NCBI RefSeq assembly: GCF_003667565.1
Contig: NZ_RCUX01000004.1
Span: 124,001-188,000 of the forward strand
DNA from: Mycetocola tolaasinivorans
Lineage (GTDB): Bacteria > Actinomycetota > Actinomycetes > Actinomycetales > Microbacteriaceae
DNA length: 64,000 nt
Direction: 5' to 3'
In this document: piece after piece, positions 57,454 to 64,000 of the stretch
How positions within the stretch are numbered: the first letter of the stretch is position 1
Layout of the letters: every line of letters begins with the position of its first letter
Made by a program: the position numbers and the translations under genes
The notes under the pieces: generated by a model
Told to the model about the DNA's origin: nothing
Database searches by the model: none
The model's input: only the letters and a program-made list of their open reading frames with translations

Positions 57454-57477
57454 GCTAGGCAGTCCGGGGGGACACCG

Positions 57478-58104
57478 ATGAATGAACAGCGTCGAGAAAC
57501 AATAATAATATCCGCCAGTAAGATGATCGCAGCGTCGGGGCTTGCGGGAGTGAGTATCGCCGGGGTTGCCCGGGAAGCGGGGTTCGGGCCCGCTACCGTG
57601 TATGCCCTGTTCCCGGCCAAGAACAACCTGATCGCGGCCGTGGTCGAGCACGCATACGCGGGGCTCGCCCGGCGATTGCGGGAGGCCGTGGACGATGGCG
57701 ATCCGCAGCGTCTGTCACGCTCCGCCGCCGAACGGTTGGACACCCTCGTACGGGTGTTCGCCGAGACGGTGCTGCGAAAGCGTGCGCTGGCCACCGCACT
57801 GCTGCAGGAGCTCGCCGGGCCCGAGGTGGTGATGCAGCGCGTGCAGTGCCGGCGTGACGCGGTGGGAATCGTGGAGCGCATCCTGTGGGACGGCATGGAC
57901 TCGGGAGAGCTCCCCGAACAGCCAGCCTCCCTCGTGGCCGGGGCCATCGTGGGTGCCCTCATCGAGGGGCTGGTGGGGGCGAGCTCGCCCACCGCCGCGG
58001 AACTCGCGATCGATCCGGACGGGCACTACCCGTGCGTGGAGGCGCTGTCTCGCTTCGTATGCGGGGCGAGCGGGCTTCCCACCGAGCAGCTGGTGGCGCA
58101 CTAG
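57478..58104 (+). CDS. TetR-family regulator
   Basis: 208 residues. HTH: SASKMIAASGLAGVSIAGVAREAGFGPATVYALFPAKNNLIAAVVEHAY (about 12-60). The C-terminal domain with LVRVFAETVLRKRALATALLQELAG is helical and not assignable to a ligand. ATG follows GGGGGGAC. Stands alone between adnB and the phosphotransferase-like gene, where M. tuberculosis has no counterpart, so it may be a lineage-specific gain. A palindrome upstream suggests autoregulation; targets are unknown. Confidence 0.85.
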   Translation: MNEQRRETIIISASKMIAASGLAGVSIAGVAREAGFGPATVYALFPAKNNLIAAVVEHAYAGLARRLREAVDDGDPQRLSRSAAERLDTLVRVFAETVLRKRALATALLQELAGPEVVMQRVQCRRDAVGIVERILWDGMDSGELPEQPASLVAGAIVGALIEGLVGASSPTAAELAIDPDGHYPCVEALSRFVCGASGLPTEQLVAH

Positions 58105-58109
58105 ACAGA

Positions 58110-58152
58110 CGGCGAACGGTACCGGCCCCGAGTGGGGCGGTACCGTTCGCCG
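58110..58152. terminator. Bidirectional terminator after the third tetR gene
   Basis: 14-bp outer stem CGGCGAACGGTACC / GGTACCGTTCGCCG with an inner GCCCC/GGGGC pair, between converging genes. Confidence 0.85.
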
Positions 58153-58184
58153 GTGTGTGCCGCGCGATTCGAGCCGCTCAGGCG

Positions 58185-59411
58185 CTAGCGCTGGGTATCC
58201 GGGTTCGAGTCGACCGGCGTGATCTCGCGGGTCTCCTCGTCCTCGGGGCGAACCGGGGCATCCGTTTCGGCACCCGCGTCACCGTCGGTCTCGGATGCGG
58301 ACTCGGGGTCGCTGAGCGTCGGGACCGGTCCGGTCTCCTCGCGCACGGGCTCCTCCTCGTCGAAGTCGTAGGTGTCGGTCTCCATCCCAATCTGGGCGTC
58401 CGACGGTACGGTCTTCGGGGTGCGCGTCAGCAGGGTTTCGACGTCCGCCACCGCGAGCACCGGGTCCGTGGCCGGGTTGATCGGCTCCGACAGGTTGCCC
58501 AGCACGCTGTCCACCAGGCCATCGAGGAGTCCCACGGCATCCTCGACGATCTCCTGATTTCGGGTGTCCAGGCCGTGCAGCAACCAGCGGGCCAGCTCGA
58601 GCTCGGCGTGCAGCAGGGCGCGCTGACGGATGAAGCGGTCGGGCGTGCGCGTGCAGGCCAGGCGATACGCGGCAAACACGTCATCCGCGGCCTCGGGGGC
58701 TGCGCTCAACCAGTGCAGATCGCGTGCGGGATCGCTCACGCGCAGCCCGCTCCAGCCGATCAGGCCACTCACCACGGGCCCCACCTCGTGGTCGGTGATG
58801 AGGAACGACTCGGCGCTCAGCGTGCCGTTGACCACCACGGGCTGGAACTGCCACAGCATGTCGTCATTGGCGGCGTCGCTCCAGCGCTGCCGGATGGCCG
58901 CGGGCAGACGCCGGGTCGATGCGGCACGCTCGATCACGTTCAGCGCCTCGTTTCGGCACTGCGCGGCGGTGAGCGCGGGCAGACCGATCTCGGTCACGAA
59001 CGAGGCGGGCAGGGTGTGGATCGCGGCGATCGCCCCACCGATCGAGGTTGCGACGCCGTCTCCCGGCGGAATATAGGCGGCGGGCACCTGAAAGCCGGGC
59101 AGGTAGCGGGACACCACGATGCGTCCCGGGGCGTTGGCCGCCTGGCCCACCACGGTGGGTACCTCGAATGGCAGACGGCTGCGAATACCGGCGGTCATGG
59201 CCTGCAGCGCGATCAGCTCGATGGCCTGTTCGCCGGCGGCGCGCTCGGTGTTGGGGATGCGGATCACGAGGTCCTCATCGGTGGCGGTTCGCAGCAATGC
59301 GGAGTCAAAATCCCCGGTTCCATCAAGCTGCAGCGGTCCGCTTGCTCGCACCGCGAGTCCGGGCACGGCGGCGGTCGCCAACGCGGCTAGAGTTAAATGC
59401 GATCTGACCAT
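58185..59411 (-). CDS. Phosphotransferase-like protein lacking the catalytic HGD motif
   Basis: 408 residues from ATG 59411 (MVRSHLTLAALA), 7 nt after TACCCT; the much longer open frame upstream runs antisense through nudC and is rejected. Aminoglycoside-phosphotransferase fold: LVIRIPNTERAAGEQAIELIALQAM, IVVSRYLPGF, AAIHTLPASFV and IGWSGLRVSDPARDLHWLSAA (the D-x-G/DPA..DL metal region). The catalytic H-G-D-x-x-x-x-N is replaced by NGTLSAESFLI, and the following D of the metal motif is W-S. So a pseudo-kinase is likely. The C-terminal 95 residues are acidic and disordered. Homologues beside nudC/uvrD2 are usual in actinobacteria, so it is conserved but of unknown role. Confidence 0.78.
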   Translation of the reverse strand: MVRSHLTLAALATAAVPGLAVRASGPLQLDGTGDFDSALLRTATDEDLVIRIPNTERAAGEQAIELIALQAMTAGIRSRLPFEVPTVVGQAANAPGRIVVSRYLPGFQVPAAYIPPGDGVATSIGGAIAAIHTLPASFVTEIGLPALTAAQCRNEALNVIERAASTRRLPAAIRQRWSDAANDDMLWQFQPVVVNGTLSAESFLITDHEVGPVVSGLIGWSGLRVSDPARDLHWLSAAPEAADDVFAAYRLACTRTPDRFIRQRALLHAELELARWLLHGLDTRNQEIVEDAVGLLDGLVDSVLGNLSEPINPATDPVLAVADVETLLTRTPKTVPSDAQIGMETDTYDFDEEEPVREETGPVPTLSDPESASETDGDAGAETDAPVRPEDEETREITPVDSNPDTQR

Positions 59412-59418
59412 GTTCTCT

Positions 59419-59424
59419 AGGGTA
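59419..59424 (-). promoter_or_regulatory. -10 box TACCCT for the phosphotransferase-like gene
   Basis: TACCCT 7 nt before ATG 59411 on the minus strand; supports the start. Confidence 0.5.
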
Positions 59425-59476
59425 GATCGCGAAGGCCCACACCCGGTGCCGCCACGCCCGTTCCGAGAGGGAGCCC

Positions 59477-60547
59477 ATGCCCAATAACACCCAGGCTGCA
59501 GCCGATCGTCCCGACTCCTTCGGGCTCCTCGCCGACCTTCCCCTCTCGCGCAGCGGCGTGGATCGGGACTATACGACCCGCGAGATCGAAACCCTGGCCG
59601 ACGACCTGCGGGCCGATCCCGATGCGCGCTACCTGCTGATGCGCGGCGGCACCACCGCGGTTGAGCACGGCCGTCTGCGACTGTTTCGAGCGAGCGAGCT
59701 GCCCGCCGATGTTGCGGCGCTGGCCCCCACCTTCCTCGGGCGGGTGCAGGATGCCGAGGCCGGTATTCCGCCGCGGGCACGCGTGTCGAGCCTCGACCTG
59801 GACGCCCTGAACCCCGAGGGTCCGGCCGCCGATCCCGCGGTGCCGACCCCCGCCGACGACGCCGCCTCAGCGGCCCATGCCGAAGGGGAGTGGGGCAGCC
59901 TGCGCGACTACGGTGCCGTGTTTGGGGCGTTGGATGCGGGCCTGTTGACCGAGGCCCTCGCGCTCGCAAACTGGCACCGCTCCAGCACCTTCTGCTCGCG
60001 CTGCGGCCACCGCACCGCGCTGCGTCAGGCCGGATGGTCGCGCCACTGCCCGAACTGTGGTGCCGAGCACTTCCCGCGGACAGACCCGGCCATCATCGTG
60101 CTCGTGACCGATGCCGAGGATCGCGTCCTGCTGGGCTCCAACGCCCTCTGGCGTGCGGGCCAGTACTCGCTACTCGCCGGATTTGTGGAGGCCGGGGAGT
60201 CCCTCGAACAGGCCGTCGTTCGCGAAATCTTCGAGGAGGCCGGCGTGCGCGTGGTAAACCCCGTGTATCGCGGATCCCAGCCGTGGCCGCTGCCGCGCTC
60301 GCTGATGCTCGGCTACACCGCACGCGTGGCCCCGGATGCCGACCCGGCATCCGCCATTCCGGACGGTGAGGAGATCCTCGACCTGCGCTGGTTCTCCCGC
60401 GAGAGCCTGCGTGCCGAGGCGACGACCCTCACCCTGCCCGGAAAGACCTCCATTGCGCGCGCCCTGCTCGATGACTGGCTGATCGCGGATGGTGGCCCGG
60501 ACATTCAGCGCGTCCAGGAGGGCGGGACCGGGGCCCCCTGGGCATGA
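59477..60547 (+). CDS. nudC: NAD+ diphosphatase (NudC)
   Basis: 356 residues; GAGAGGGAG precedes ATG. N-terminal domain, then a zinc ribbon FCSRCGHRTALRQAGWSRHCPNCGAEHFPR (four Cys, about 172-200), then the Nudix box GFVEAGESLEQAVVREIFEEAGV (about 236-258). SQPWPLPRSLMLGY is the NudC-specific signature after it. Hydrolyses NADH/NAD+ and removes NAD caps from RNA in the cytoplasm. Counterpart of Rv3199c. An Ala/Pro-rich insert (NPEGPAADPAVPTPADDAASAAHAEG) sits before the zinc ribbon. The stop overlaps the uvrD2 ATG (ATGA). Confidence 0.92.
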   Translation: MPNNTQAAADRPDSFGLLADLPLSRSGVDRDYTTREIETLADDLRADPDARYLLMRGGTTAVEHGRLRLFRASELPADVAALAPTFLGRVQDAEAGIPPRARVSSLDLDALNPEGPAADPAVPTPADDAASAAHAEGEWGSLRDYGAVFGALDAGLLTEALALANWHRSSTFCSRCGHRTALRQAGWSRHCPNCGAEHFPRTDPAIIVLVTDAEDRVLLGSNALWRAGQYSLLAGFVEAGESLEQAVVREIFEEAGVRVVNPVYRGSQPWPLPRSLMLGYTARVAPDADPASAIPDGEEILDLRWFSRESLRAEATTLTLPGKTSIARALLDDWLIADGGPDIQRVQEGGTGAPWA

Positions 60548-62313
60548 GCGTGACGCCCTCCTCCACCGATCCCGAGGCGCTCCTCGCCGGTCTGGACCCC
60601 GAGCAGCGCGTGGTCGCCGAGGCCCTCGGTGGCCCCGTGTGTGTGCTCGCCGGTGCCGGCACCGGAAAGACCCGTGCCATCACCCATCGCATCGCCTACG
60701 GTGTGGCTACCGGCGCGTTCGCGGCCAACCGCGTGCTGGCGCTGACCTTCACGACCCGTGCGGCGGCCGAGCTGCGCTCGCGCCTCCGGGTGCTCGGCGC
60801 GCACGGGGTGTCCGCGCGAACGTTCCACTCCGCGGCGCTCAGCCAGCTCAACTACTTCTGGCCGCACACCGTGGGTGGCGCGTTCCCGACGCTGATCAGC
60901 GGTAAGGGTAAGCTCCTCGGGCAGCTGGCCGAGGCTCGACGGCTGCGCCTGGATACGGCGGCGCTGCGCGATCTGGCCGCCGAGATCGAGTGGCGAAAGG
61001 TCAGCGGGCTGAGCATCGAGCAGTATGCGGCCTCGGACCGCCCGGGAATCGGATCGATCTCTCTCGAGCAGGTCGCGGTCCTCCAGCAGGGATACGAAGA
61101 CCTCAAGGACGAGCGACGGCAGCTCGACTTTGAAGACGTGCTGCTCGCCTGCGTGGGCATGATCCACTCCGAGGCCTCCGTCGCGATGCAGGTGCGCGAG
61201 CAGTTCCGACACTTCGTGGTGGATGAGTACCAGGACGTTTCCCCGCTCCAGCAGCAGCTCCTCGACGCCTGGCTCGGGCCGCGCAACGACCTGTGCGTCG
61301 TGGGCGATGCCAGCCAGACGATCTACACGTTCGCCGGGGCCCGCTCCTCCTATCTGCTCGATTTTGAACGCACCCACCACAACGCCACCATGGTGCGGTT
61401 GGAGCGCAACTATCGATCCACCGCCCCGATCATTCGCGATGCGAACGCGCTGATGCGCGGACGCCCGGGCGCACTGGAGCTGCGTGCCGCCGAGCCCGAT
61501 GCGGCCGGTAGCGACCCGGTCGCCACCTCCGCGGGGCGGGGTGGAGCCTCGGCTTCTCCGGCTCGACTGGCGGCTCCCGCCCCCACGGCAGCGCGCTTCC
61601 GCGACGATATTTCCGAGGCTCGCGCCATTGTTACGCGCATTTTGGAGCTGCGCGAGGGAGGCATGGATCTCGCGGATATCGCGATCCTGTTCCGCGTGAA
61701 CGTGCAGTCCTCGGCGTTTGAGCAGGCACTGACCGAGGCGGAGATTCCGTTCCGCATGCACGGAGCGACCCGCTTCTTCGAGCGCCCCGAGATTCGCCAG
61801 GCACTCATGGAGCTGCGCGGGGCCTCGGTGTCGATCATCGGTGAACCGCTGTTCAAATCGGTGAGTGACGTGCTGCGTGCTCACGGCTGGACCGTGGACG
61901 CCCCCGAGCAGCCGGGTGCCATGCGGGATCGCTGGGAGGCCCTCAACACGCTGATGAACCTCGTTGATCGCGCCGCGCCGGGCACCACGCTGCGCGCCTT
62001 CACCGACGAGCTCCTGGAGCGCCAGGCTGCCGGTGCGGAACCCACCCAGCAGGCGGTGACACTCGCGACCATCCACTCGGCGAAGGGTCTGGAATGGGAG
62101 ACGGTGTTCCTCGTGGGCCTCAGTGAGGGGCTGATGCCCATCACCTATGCGACCACCGACGAGATGGTCGAGGAGGAACGCCGGCTGATGTACGTGGGAA
62201 TCACGCGTGCACGCACCCGCCTCATGCTCTCCTGGGCCGAGGCGGCACCGCGGGGCGGCGGGCTGCGGGCACCCTCGCGCTTCCTTACCGAGATGGGGCA
62301 CCCGCCCCGGTAG
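60544..62313 (+). CDS. uvrD2: UvrD2-like SF1 DNA helicase
   Basis: 589 residues. Motifs: Walker A VLAGAGTGKTRAITHR (about 36-50), ALTFTTRAAAEL, ARTFHSAAL, Walker B FVVDEYQDVSPLQQQLLD (about 225-240), VVGDASQTIYTFAGA, ERNYRSTAPI, TLATIHSAKGLEWETVFLVG and LMYVGITRARTRLML. A complete 3'-5' helicase core. It ends soon after motif VI (PSRFLTEMGHPPR); the HRDC domain and tetracysteine part of mycobacterial UvrD2 (about 700 residues) are absent. Coupled to nudC by ATGA. Its 3' end overlaps the convergent cyclodehydratase-like gene by 29 nt. Confidence 0.9.
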   Translation: MSVTPSSTDPEALLAGLDPEQRVVAEALGGPVCVLAGAGTGKTRAITHRIAYGVATGAFAANRVLALTFTTRAAAELRSRLRVLGAHGVSARTFHSAALSQLNYFWPHTVGGAFPTLISGKGKLLGQLAEARRLRLDTAALRDLAAEIEWRKVSGLSIEQYAASDRPGIGSISLEQVAVLQQGYEDLKDERRQLDFEDVLLACVGMIHSEASVAMQVREQFRHFVVDEYQDVSPLQQQLLDAWLGPRNDLCVVGDASQTIYTFAGARSSYLLDFERTHHNATMVRLERNYRSTAPIIRDANALMRGRPGALELRAAEPDAAGSDPVATSAGRGGASASPARLAAPAPTAARFRDDISEARAIVTRILELREGGMDLADIAILFRVNVQSSAFEQALTEAEIPFRMHGATRFFERPEIRQALMELRGASVSIIGEPLFKSVSDVLRAHGWTVDAPEQPGAMRDRWEALNTLMNLVDRAAPGTTLRAFTDELLERQAAGAEPTQQAVTLATIHSAKGLEWETVFLVGLSEGLMPITYATTDEMVEEERRLMYVGITRARTRLMLSWAEAAPRGGGLRAPSRFLTEMGHPPR

Positions 62314-63247
62314 GAACCCCCAGGTTCTCGGCCGATCCGAGTGCCCCGCACCCGCACTCGGGGTGGGCAAGAACGGGCTCGCGCCTCCCGCTCACCGAGC
62401 TGCCATCAACGAGCAGCGTGGCCGCGCGCAGCTCGCGGGTGTGCGCCCGCAGCCGGCTGTGGATCGCGGCCAGGATGGGGCCGATCGCGAGTGTTGCGAG
62501 TATCGAGGTGGCGCTGGCCGCCGTGCGCCGATGGGCCTGGACCGCGAGCGCCGGCCATGCGGGGTCGGCACCGGCCGCATAGCGTTGCGCGCAGCCGATG
62601 CAGGGCCCGGTGCCGGGTTCAACCAGCGGACCGATGCGGATGTGGCGATCGTGGCAGACCACGGCGAGGTGCGGGATATCCCGCGCGAGCCAGGGCGCGT
62701 AGCGGTGCGGCGGGATCACATAATTATCAACCAGCAGCACGAGTGCCGGCGCGGCTGCGCGGGTGCCGCGCGACGAGGCGTCCGTTCCAGCGCCGGTGTC
62801 CGTGCCCACGCGGGTGCGTGGCGGATCGAGCCGTGCGGCATCGGCGATGCGGGCGATACTCAGGGCGAGCGGATGGGAGCCCGCAATGGCCCAGCTTCCC
62901 TGACCGACGGTGGGGTCTGCGCCCCCGAGGCCCGCGTCATCCGCTTCTGCGGACGCACCGGATGCGCCGATGGGCTCTCCGGCGGCAAGAGCATCCGTGG
63001 CCGGCATGCCCTCGAGTGCCGGGCGCAGCGAGTGCAGGAGCGCGTGCACCCCCGCCCGGCTCAGCCCGGCCTCGCTGCCGAGGCGTTCGAGTAGCGTGAG
63101 CGAGGCACCCGCCCGGAGCGCCCCCAACAGGTGCTCGCTTGCGGGCGTCACCAAATCGAGGCGCACCACGGGTGGGTCAAACCCCAGCTGAAGCGATGTC
63201 GGGGTGCGCCAGAGGAGCGGGAGGTGTGGATTGAGTCGAAGCGTCAT
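62285..63247 (-). CDS. ThiF/cyclodehydratase-like (E1-like) protein, orphan
   Basis: 320 residues from ATG 63247 (MTLRLNPHLPLLWRTPTSLQLG). The opening resembles the N-terminal part of bacteriocin/TOMM cyclodehydratase C-proteins and their ThiF-like relatives. The C-terminal half has an E1-like fold with structural zinc Cys: GTGPCIGCAQRY (CxxC) and AHPECGCGALG (CxC). No ATP-binding GxGGxG is obvious, so adenylation is unlikely. No YcaO partner or precursor peptide gene is seen in the window. Homologues beside uvrD2 and the zinc protease occur in other actinobacteria. Could bind a leader peptide or another protein; function unknown. Confidence 0.65.
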   Translation of the reverse strand: MTLRLNPHLPLLWRTPTSLQLGFDPPVVRLDLVTPASEHLLGALRAGASLTLLERLGSEAGLSRAGVHALLHSLRPALEGMPATDALAAGEPIGASGASAEADDAGLGGADPTVGQGSWAIAGSHPLALSIARIADAARLDPPRTRVGTDTGAGTDASSRGTRAAAPALVLLVDNYVIPPHRYAPWLARDIPHLAVVCHDRHIRIGPLVEPGTGPCIGCAQRYAAGADPAWPALAVQAHRRTAASATSILATLAIGPILAAIHSRLRAHTRELRAATLLVDGSSVSGRREPVLAHPECGCGALGSAENLGVPTGAGAPSR

Positions 63248-63289
63248 GACCCTAGTGTGCGCGCAGAGACTCCGCACACCCGGGGAGAC

Positions 63290-63316
63290 CCCTGAGCTTT
63301 CAGATAAAGCTCAGGG
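63290..63316 (-). terminator. Hairpin after the zinc protease gene
   Basis: CCCTGAGCTTT / AAAGCTCAGGG, 11-bp stem with a 5-nt loop, immediately after the TAG of the protease gene (minus strand). Confidence 0.7.
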
Positions 63317-63317
63317 C

Positions 63318-64000
63318 CTATGCGGCGCCGGGGTTGGTGTCGGTCTCGGTATCGGGCTGATCCGGGGACGTTCCGCCCGTCTCCCCGCGCAGCAGGGCGT
63401 CGAGTGCCTCATCCATCTCATCGCGCTCGGGGACCTCACCGCGGGCGAGGGCACTCAGACGGTTGATGAACGCGGCGGGGTCGTCGATATCGGCGGCGGT
63501 GGGAACCAGGTCGGGGTGTGCCCAGAGGGCGTCGCGCGCCTCGGTACCGACGGCATCCGTGACGGCCTGCCACAGTGCGGCGGCCTCACGGAGACGACGC
63601 GGACGCAGTTCGAGTCCAACCAGGGCGGCGAATGCCGATTCGGCGGGGCCACCGGTTGCGCGGCGGCGACGCACGGTTTCGGCGATCGCCTGGGCGCGCG
63701 GCAGTCGCACGGTGGCCTGGGCGGTCACGATGTCCACCCAGCCTTCGATCAGCGCAAGCGTTGTCTCGAGTGACGCGAGGGAGGCGAGCTGAGCCTCGGT
63801 CTTCGGCGGAATCAGCGAACCGTTACTGAGGGCCGAGCGCAGCTGCTCGGGGTTGCCCGGATCGAAGTCCTCGGCGAGGGATTCCATCGCCTCGATGTCG
63901 ATGCTGATACCGCGGGCGAACGAGGTGATCGCGGAGATCAGGTGCAGGCGCAGCCAGCGGGCATTACGGAACAGGCGCGCGTGGGCCAGTTCGCGTACCG
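63318..64000 (-). CDS. Zinc-dependent metalloprotease, DUF2342 type (5' end outside window)
   Basis: The frame stays open to the right edge, giving about 227 C-terminal residues; an internal ATG at 63887 is not the start. Text VRELAHARLFRNARWLRLHLISAITSFARG, then AMESLAEDFDPGNPEQLRSALSNGSLIPPKTEAQLASLASLETTLALIEGWVDIVTAQAT, is the hallmark of the actinobacterial zincin-like DUF2342 family. The E-x-x-H-x-R part here lies in the helix packed near the active site. M. tuberculosis Rv3195 is the counterpart. The C-terminal 50 residues are acidic and probably disordered. Substrate unknown. Confidence 0.85.
   Translation of the reverse strand, partial: VRELAHARLFRNARWLRLHLISAITSFARGISIDIEAMESLAEDFDPGNPEQLRSALSNGSLIPPKTEAQLASLASLETTLALIEGWVDIVTAQATVRLPRAQAIAETVRRRRATGGPAESAFAALVGLELRPRRLREAAALWQAVTDAVGTEARDALWAHPDLVPTAADIDDPAAFINRLSALARGEVPERDEMDEALDALLRGETGGTSPDQPDTETDTNPGAA

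Noticed and set aside
59412..59969. N-terminal extension of the phosphotransferase-like frame
   Set aside because: Arg/Pro-rich, antisense to nudC; the ATG at 59411 follows a TACCCT box and begins the recognisable domain.

Overview
The window looks like a chromosomal segment of a high-GC Gram-positive actinobacterium. It is most like Micrococcales, probably Microbacteriaceae; this placement is inferred from gene content and was not tested by search. Supporting signs are the strong G/C third-position bias, an AdnA-AdnB pair, a TatB/Mrp neighbourhood, LPxTG-type surface proteins and many genes whose start codon lies 6-7 nt after a TANNNT box, a layout typical of leaderless actinobacterial mRNAs. 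Two blocks follow gene orders known from Mycobacterium tuberculosis: 3264-8179 resembles Rv1220c-Rv1232c, and 41235-64000 resembles Rv3211 back to Rv3195. I see no rRNA, tRNA, CRISPR array, transposase or integrase.

Layout. 1-3146: end of a CUT2 sugar ABC transporter (gguA-gguB-chvE type). 3264-8179: O-methyltransferase, tatB, mrp, DUF1003 membrane protein, MgtE_N/CBS protein and a membrane stress protein. 8324-9870: flavin-dependent oxidoreductase and acetyltransferase. 9867-16148: a phosphonate locus, with a phosphonatase-like HAD hydrolase and a GntR repressor on the minus strand and an FAD oxidoreductase, PhnD, PhnC, PhnE and an inositol-monophosphatase-like enzyme on the plus strand. Likely job: import a phosphonate, oxidise its amine and cleave the C-P bond. 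16201-28394: two tandem paralogous cell-wall metallophosphoesterases; the second (2,891 aa) carries 20 Ig-like repeats and an 18-bp minisatellite stalk. 28485-34961: LacI-controlled alpha-glucoside operon (GH13 enzyme, binding protein, two permeases, no ATPase). 35117-36915: a two-gene HTH/AbiEi-like plus Fic-fold unit whose Fic motif lacks the catalytic His. 37003-41180: HEAT-like protein, aminopeptidase P, membrane endonuclease/phosphatase and PHP phosphoesterase.

41235-64000: conserved actinobacterial DNA-maintenance block (rhlE, ferritin-like protein, DUF3107, adnA, adnB, phosphotransferase-like protein, nudC, uvrD2, ThiF/cyclodehydratase-like protein, zinc protease). It is interrupted between the ferritin-like and DUF3107 genes by an accessory insert (43655-50036). 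The insert holds a TetR-controlled SDR-SnoaL fusion plus esterase, a Fic protein with three phased operator elements, a TetR/VOC pair sharing one palindromic promoter, and a Phd-like/toxin pair.

The strongest candidates for something new are the HTH-AbiEi/His-less Fic pair, the giant recombining repeat phosphoesterase next to a phosphonate importer, the Fic gene with iterated palindromes, and the orphan cyclodehydratase-like protein. All functional statements come from motifs read by eye; no database search was run.
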